DNA of 64,000 nt, taken from contig JACPFM010000069.1 of the NCBI GenBank assembly GCA_016182965.1, positions 17,337-81,336 on the forward strand, read 5' to 3'. The translations under genes were made by a program, and so were the position numbers. Below, one piece after another: positions 60,386-64,000 of this stretch. Source of the DNA: Deltaproteobacteria bacterium (GTDB lineage: Bacteria; Myxococcota_A; Polyangia; Polyangiales; JADJMO01). A model generated the notes under the pieces. The model was not told the DNA's origin and ran no database searches. It saw nothing but the letters and a program-made list of their open reading frames with translations. Every line of letters begins with the position of its first letter. Position 1 is the stretch's first letter.

Positions 60386-61491
60386 GACGCGCTGCTTTCG
60401 TTCCACCCCTTGGGCTCGTAGGCGCAGAGCGGATCGGCCGCCATGACGTCGCCGGTGGCGGCGTAGGCGCGCGCGCGCGAGCCGCCGCAGACGCGACGGA
60501 AGGGGCACACGCCGCACTTGCCGCCGAGCGAATCGTAGTCGCGGAGCCTCGTGAACAGCGGGCTCTCGCGGTAGATCGCGCCCACGTCCTCCTCGCGGAC
60601 GTTGCCCGCGGACATCGGGAGGAAGCCGCTCGGGAAGACGTCGCCGACGTGCGACACGAAGAGGAAGCCGACGCCGTCGGTGATCCCGCGAGGACCTTTG
60701 ACGACGCCCTCGGCGTCGACGTCCTCGAGCACGCCGACCATCGCCTTGCGGTTGCGGTCGTGCATGAGCACGCGGCGGAAGTGGGGCGCGGCGGTGGTCT
60801 TGACGTCGAAGGGGTACTCCTTGGCGATCTGCGCGAGCTCCTCGAGGAGCGTCTCGACGCGCTTGGGGCCGAGGAGGAGCGAGCTGCCCGCGCGCCCGAC
60901 CGGGACCACCAGGAACACGCCCCACAGCACCGCGGAGACCTCGCGGACGAAGTCGGCCATGGCGCGCACCGACTTGATGTTGTGCGAGCCGACGCTGGTG
61001 TTGATCTGCACCGGAATGCCGAACTCGCGCGCGTCGTCGAGGATGCGCTTGGTCTCGGCGAAGCTGCCCTCGACGCCGCGGAAGGCGTCGTGGCTCGCCG
61101 CGTCGGGGCCGTCGACCGAGATGGCGAGGCGGGCGAGGCCGGCGTCGCGCATGCGCGCGAGCTGATCGCGCTGCAGCACGGGCGTGCCCGACGGCGTGAC
61201 GGCGACGGTGAGCCCGGCGCGCGTACCGGCCTCGATCAGCTCGACGAGATCGGGGCGCTTGGCGGGATCGCCGCCGGTGAGGACGAGCAGGGGGACCTTC
61301 ATCTCGCCGAGCCGCGCGAGGAGGGCCTTGCCCTCGTCGGTCGTGAGCTCGCGCGGATCGCGGTCGGCCTGCGCGCAGGCGCGACAGTGCGCGCAAGCGA
61401 GATCGCACGCCTGGGTCACCTCCCAGATCGCGAGCAGCGGGTGATCGTCGAAGGCGAGGTCACCGCCCCCGCGTCGCAACACGTCAGTCAT
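60382..61491 (-). CDS. Radical SAM/SPASM protein (TIGR04053-like), heme-linked
   Basis: 369 residues: radical SAM cluster CDLACAHCRACAQADRDPRE, TGGDPAKRPDL, SVDGPDAASHDAFRG and a C-terminal SPASM-like Cys motif CGVCPFRRVCGGSRARAYA. Resembles the AhbD/NirJ branch of heme-modifying enzymes; the exact reaction is unknown. Coupled to hemG (GTGA) and to the preceding hemerythrin gene (ATGA), so probably in tetrapyrrole metabolism. Confidence 0.9.
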   Translation of the reverse strand: MTDVLRRGGGDLAFDDHPLLAIWEVTQACDLACAHCRACAQADRDPRELTTDEGKALLARLGEMKVPLLVLTGGDPAKRPDLVELIEAGTRAGLTVAVTPSGTPVLQRDQLARMRDAGLARLAISVDGPDAASHDAFRGVEGSFAETKRILDDAREFGIPVQINTSVGSHNIKSVRAMADFVREVSAVLWGVFLVVPVGRAGSSLLLGPKRVETLLEELAQIAKEYPFDVKTTAAPHFRRVLMHDRNRKAMVGVLEDVDAEGVVKGPRGITDGVGFLFVSHVGDVFPSGFLPMSAGNVREEDVGAIYRESPLFTRLRDYDSLGGKCGVCPFRRVCGGSRARAYAATGDVMAADPLCAYEPKGWNESSAS

Positions 61492-62048
61492 GATCGCTCC
61501 TTAGCACCGTAAGTCCCACCGTAAGCAAGGCGTCGACGCTCGCGCGCTTCGGACGCGATCTGGCGTCTGACCGCATCGTCGAGCTTGCCGAGCACCGGGA
61601 ACACCACCCGCTCCTCGAAATCGAGGTGCGGCTCGAGCAGCGCCGCGAGCCGCGCCACCTCGGAAGAGAGCTCGGCCGGCGCCTGCGCGGTCGCGGCCAT
61701 CGCCTCGCAGCGGCCGGCCACGATCTGAGCGAGCTCCTCGATCGGGGCGTGATCGCGCGTCATCCCGTCGAGCGCGTCGTCCACCGCGGCGTCGCCGAGG
61801 GCACGCAGCCGCGGAGCGATCGAGACGTCCTCGTCCTCGGCGTGGAGCGGCAGCGCGAGGCGGAAGAACCGCCCTGCCTCGCGCGCGGCGTCGACGTGCA
61901 GCCGATCGGCCTCGACCGAGCCCCCCGCAGCCTTTGCAGCCGCAGCCGCCGACGAGAGGGACGACCGGATGCGACCGTGGCAGGCGATCAGGAATTCGCG
62001 GAGGTCTTCTTCGAGCGCGGGAGGCTTGGAAACGAGCTGGAGACGCAT
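61488..62048 (-). CDS. Hemerythrin-like domain protein
   Basis: 186 residues of a four-helix bundle with carboxylate-bridged di-iron ligands: IACHGRIRSSLS, FFRLALPLHAEDEDVSIAPR, TRDHAPIEELAQ and LEPHLDFEERVVFPVLGKLD. It binds O2 or NO, or stores iron. ATG 62048 was chosen as the start of the domain. First gene of a hemerythrin, radical SAM, hemG operon. A possible sigma-54 site is at 62095-62110. Confidence 0.88.
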   Translation of the reverse strand: MRLQLVSKPPALEEDLREFLIACHGRIRSSLSSAAAAAKAAGGSVEADRLHVDAAREAGRFFRLALPLHAEDEDVSIAPRLRALGDAAVDDALDGMTRDHAPIEELAQIVAGRCEAMAATAQAPAELSSEVARLAALLEPHLDFEERVVFPVLGKLDDAVRRQIASEARERRRLAYGGTYGAKERS

Positions 62049-62094
62049 GAATGACGAGGACCTTCCACCGCTCACCGGCGAGCGCGGGCCATCA

Positions 62095-62110
62095 GGCAAG
62101 ACGCACGCCG
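62095..62110 (-). promoter_or_regulatory. Possible sigma-54 promoter (CGGCGTGCGTCTTGCC)
   Basis: Reading leftward: GG and TTGC in correct spacing, with two changes in the -24 box. It would give a 35-nt leader to the hemerythrin/radical SAM/hemG operon. Confidence 0.45.
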
Positions 62111-62141
62111 TGCGTCCGACCTCGTGGATCGCGAGCGAATT

Positions 62142-62157
62142 TGGAACACGTGACGCA
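62142..62157 (+). promoter_or_regulatory. Weak sigma-54-like site (TGGAACACGTGACGCA)
   Basis: TGG and GC are correctly spaced but the -12 TT is AC. It points at the divergent hemerythrin pair; alternatively its TTGGAAC-ACGT-GACGCAA symmetry may be a regulator site. Confidence 0.3.
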
Positions 62158-62234
62158 AACATTGCAGCTCGGTGCAGCCGCTGCCGATGACCGAAGTCAC
62201 GGCGGTGCCATGACCGGACCCCTACGCCGCAAAT

Positions 62235-62807
62235 ATGGCTGCGAGTGAAGCGCCGTTGCGCTCGGAATCCGCTCACGACTGGCGCTCGCGCCGGGCCGCC
62301 GATCTCATCAATCACCTGCTCGAGGTCCACCACGCACCGACCCGCACGATGCTCACGAAGATCGATCGGCTGCTCGCGCGCGTCCTCGACGTCGTGTGCG
62401 TGCGCCCGCCCCTCGATTCGATCGCGACCATCCACGACGCGCTCCGCGACGACCTGCTCGCGCACATGACGAAGGAGGAGCGCGAGGTGTTCCCGTGGAT
62501 CGCCGCGCTCGACGAGGCGCAACGCGACGGGCGGCCGGCGCCGCCGTCGCCGTTCGGTCGCTTCGCGCGGCCGGTCGCGCGTTCGGTCGTCGAGCACGAG
62601 TCGATCCGCAGCGCGTTCATCCGACTGCGCGCGGCGACCGGAGATCTGCAGCCGCCGGACGACGCGTGCCGCGCGATGCGCGCCCTGTACTCGACGTTCG
62701 CCGAGCTCGAGCGCGATCTCGACGAGCACATGCGCCTCGAGCACGACGTGCTGTTCCCTCGGGCCGAAGAGCTCGAACGGGCCGTACGGGAGGAGACCAC
62801 CCGATGA
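62235..62807 (+). CDS. Hemerythrin HHE protein, RIC/YtfE-like
   Basis: 190 residues. INHLLEVHHAPTRTMLTKID, LRDDLLAHMTKEEREVFPWI, VEHESIRSAFIRLR and DLDEHMRLEHDVLFPRAEEL supply the His/Glu ligands of a di-iron site as in the iron-sulfur-cluster repair proteins ScdA/YtfE. No N-terminal ScdA domain. Probably handles NO or O2 stress. Overlaps the next gene by 4 nt. Confidence 0.9.
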   Translation: MAASEAPLRSESAHDWRSRRAADLINHLLEVHHAPTRTMLTKIDRLLARVLDVVCVRPPLDSIATIHDALRDDLLAHMTKEEREVFPWIAALDEAQRDGRPAPPSPFGRFARPVARSVVEHESIRSAFIRLRAATGDLQPPDDACRAMRALYSTFAELERDLDEHMRLEHDVLFPRAEELERAVREETTR

Positions 62808-63283
62808 GCGATCTATGCGTCGAAGTCCTCGATCACCACGAGACGTTCCAAACGCCGCTCGCCGACGCGATCTCCGCGGCCTATCAGCTGGTCCTCGACC
62901 CGACCAACCGCGACGCGGTCGGCCAGATGCGCGTCGCGTGGCGATTCGTCTGTGACGACGCGCTGCCGCACATGGCCCAGGAAGAGGTGACGGTGTTCCC
63001 GCGCGCCATCTCGTCGGGTGTTCCGGCCGACACGCTCGACGTGCTCTCGATGGAGCATCGCGCGCTGCGCGCTCTCGCCGAGGAGCTCCGCGATCGCGGC
63101 ATGGATCGCGACGTGCCGCCCGACGACGAGGGCGCCCTGCTGCTCCTGCGGTTCATGCAGAGCTTCGACGCACACGTGCAGCGCGAAGAGGCGATCTTCG
63201 CGCTGTACGCCGGAACCGACGCCGTGCGCACGCGCCGGCAGCGTCAGCGGTACGCGCACGCGCGCAACGTCAGCGGTACGTGA
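62804..63283 (+). CDS. Hemerythrin-like domain protein
   Basis: 159 residues: EVLDHHETFQTPLADAISAA, LPHMAQEEVTVFPRAISSGV, MEHRALRALAEELRDRG and FDAHVQREEAIFALYAG form a second di-iron bundle. Coupled (ATGA) with the RIC-like gene. Its 3' end overlaps the convergent FHA gene by 14 nt. Confidence 0.88.
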   Translation: MSDLCVEVLDHHETFQTPLADAISAAYQLVLDPTNRDAVGQMRVAWRFVCDDALPHMAQEEVTVFPRAISSGVPADTLDVLSMEHRALRALAEELRDRGMDRDVPPDDEGALLLLRFMQSFDAHVQREEAIFALYAGTDAVRTRRQRQRYAHARNVSGT

Positions 63284-64000
63284 ACAGCACGTCGTGATCG
63301 CAGATGCGGAAGACGTCGCCCTCGGCGATGGCCTTCCGCGTCACGCGCTGGCCCTGGTACTCGACGCCGTTGGTCGAACCGAGATCGACCATGTAGTAGA
63401 CGCCGTTCTGGAACTCGACCATCGCGTGCTGACGCGAGACGTTCGGGTCCTTGATGGTCAGATCGCTGGTCTGCCGGCCGCGCCCGATGATGAACTTCTC
63501 CTTGTTCACCGAGGTGCGCTCGCCCTGGTAGATCGCCGTCAGCGCGCCGAGGTACGCCGACTGCTGCGGCACCGGCGCCGACAGCGACTGCTGCTGCATC
63601 ATGTGCTGCGCACCCATGTGGGGCTGCGGCGGCGGCGGCATGTGGGGCTGCTGCGGCGGCGGCATGTGGTGCTGCTGCGGCGGCGCCATGTGGTGCTGCT
63701 GCGGCGGCGGCATGTGGTGCTGCTGCGGCGGCGGCATGTGGTGCTGCTGCGGCGGCGGAGGAGGCGGCGGGGCGTGGTGGGCCTGCGGCGGCATCGAGGC
63801 CGGTCCGCGCGGCAGCGGGGGCGGGCCGCCCATTCCACCGCGGCTGGCCGGCGGCGGAGGCGCGACCGGCCCCGCCGCGACGGGCGGCTGACGCCCGGTG
63901 ACCGGCGGCGGAGGAGGAGGCAGGCGTCCGCCGGCGGGCGGTAATGGGAGGTAGCCTTTCGTATGCCCCGCATCGCATCCCCGGCGCTGTCGTGCTCGTG
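63270..64000 (-). CDS. FHA-domain protein with Pro/Gln/His repeats, open to the right edge
   Basis: The C-terminal ~100 residues are a forkhead-associated phosphothreonine-binding domain (FIIGRGRQTSDLTIKDPNVS, RQHAMVEFQNGVYYMVDLGS, TNGVEYQG). Before it is a disordered tract of QQHHMPPP repeats. The first in-frame ATG is at 63833 (187 residues), but the frame stays open, Pro/Gly-rich and without a stop or another ATG/GTG to position 64000, so the true start is likely outside the window. Partner of Ser/Thr kinases in general. Confidence 0.85.
   Translation of the reverse strand, partial: RARQRRGCDAGHTKGYLPLPPAGGRLPPPPPPVTGRQPPVAAGPVAPPPPASRGGMGGPPPLPRGPASMPPQAHHAPPPPPPPQQHHMPPPQQHHMPPPQQHHMAPPQQHHMPPPQQPHMPPPPQPHMGAQHMMQQQSLSAPVPQQSAYLGALTAIYQGERTSVNKEKFIIGRGRQTSDLTIKDPNVSRQHAMVEFQNGVYYMVDLGSTNGVEYQGQRVTRKAIAEGDVFRICDHDVLFTYR

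Overview
The window is a chromosomal stretch of a very GC-rich Gram-negative bacterium, most probably a myxobacterium (Myxococcota, Polyangia-like). The grounds are third-position G/C saturation with long antisense shadow frames, two PknB-type Ser/Thr kinases with C-terminal membrane anchors, an FHA protein, SUMF1-fold lipoproteins, many Asp/Ala/Pro-rich lipoproteins, a TonB_C-fused TonB receptor, and a globin-coupled histidine kinase of the type known from Anaeromyxobacter. No transposase, integrase, rRNA, tRNA or CRISPR array was seen.

Layout. (1) 1-4.9 kb: sulfur assimilation and siroheme: APS kinase (cut by the edge), an XRE-cupin regulator, an SsuB/SsuC-like ABC pair, uroporphyrinogen-III methyltransferase and precorrin-2 dehydrogenase, with an NRDE protein between. 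(2) 4.9-9.6 kb: egtD, arfB, two FKBPs and two tandem TerB-like genes. (3) 9.7-18.6 kb: metal handling: a TonB-dependent receptor operon, a ZIP-SO_0444 fusion transporter, an SmtB-type sensor and dmeF. (4) 18.9-23.2 kb: a sigma/anti-sigma/lipoprotein operon opposite a VWA lipoprotein. (5) 23.5-33.2 kb: a hybrid histidine kinase, two Ser/Thr kinases and secreted or lipoprotein genes. (6) 33.3-63.3 kb: a long low-oxygen respiration and stress block: a cbb3 oxidase operon with a ccoN-ccoO fusion, hibernation factor, clade-II-like nos operon, CusF-like protein, lactate dehydrogenase, universal stress and CBS proteins, a CBS/globin-kinase/NtrC operon, cytochrome c, a Crp/Fnr regulator, heme synthesis genes and three hemerythrins. 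(7) An FHA protein runs off the right edge.

Two themes stand out. First, inside region 6 a globin-coupled (probably O2-sensing) histidine kinase, an NtrC-type sigma-54 activator and a CBS protein form one operon. Its promoter reads as a near-perfect sigma-54 site, and matching -24/-12 sites lie before the hibernation factor, the receiver/universal-stress/CBS/lactate-dehydrogenase operon, a second universal stress gene and possibly the hemerythrins. This looks like a self-amplifying oxygen-responsive sigma-54 regulon.

Second, all eight convergent gene junctions longer than about 40 bp carry an inverted-repeat element. Six of them are built from tandem 7-bp units beginning GTC (GTCATCA, GTCTAGA, GTCGTCA, GTCGAAG) on the left arm and their complement on the right. 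None was seen at divergent or same-strand junctions.

Many start codons sit 6-11 nt after a TANNNN hexamer, which suggests short-leader or leaderless transcripts; several starts were chosen on that basis.
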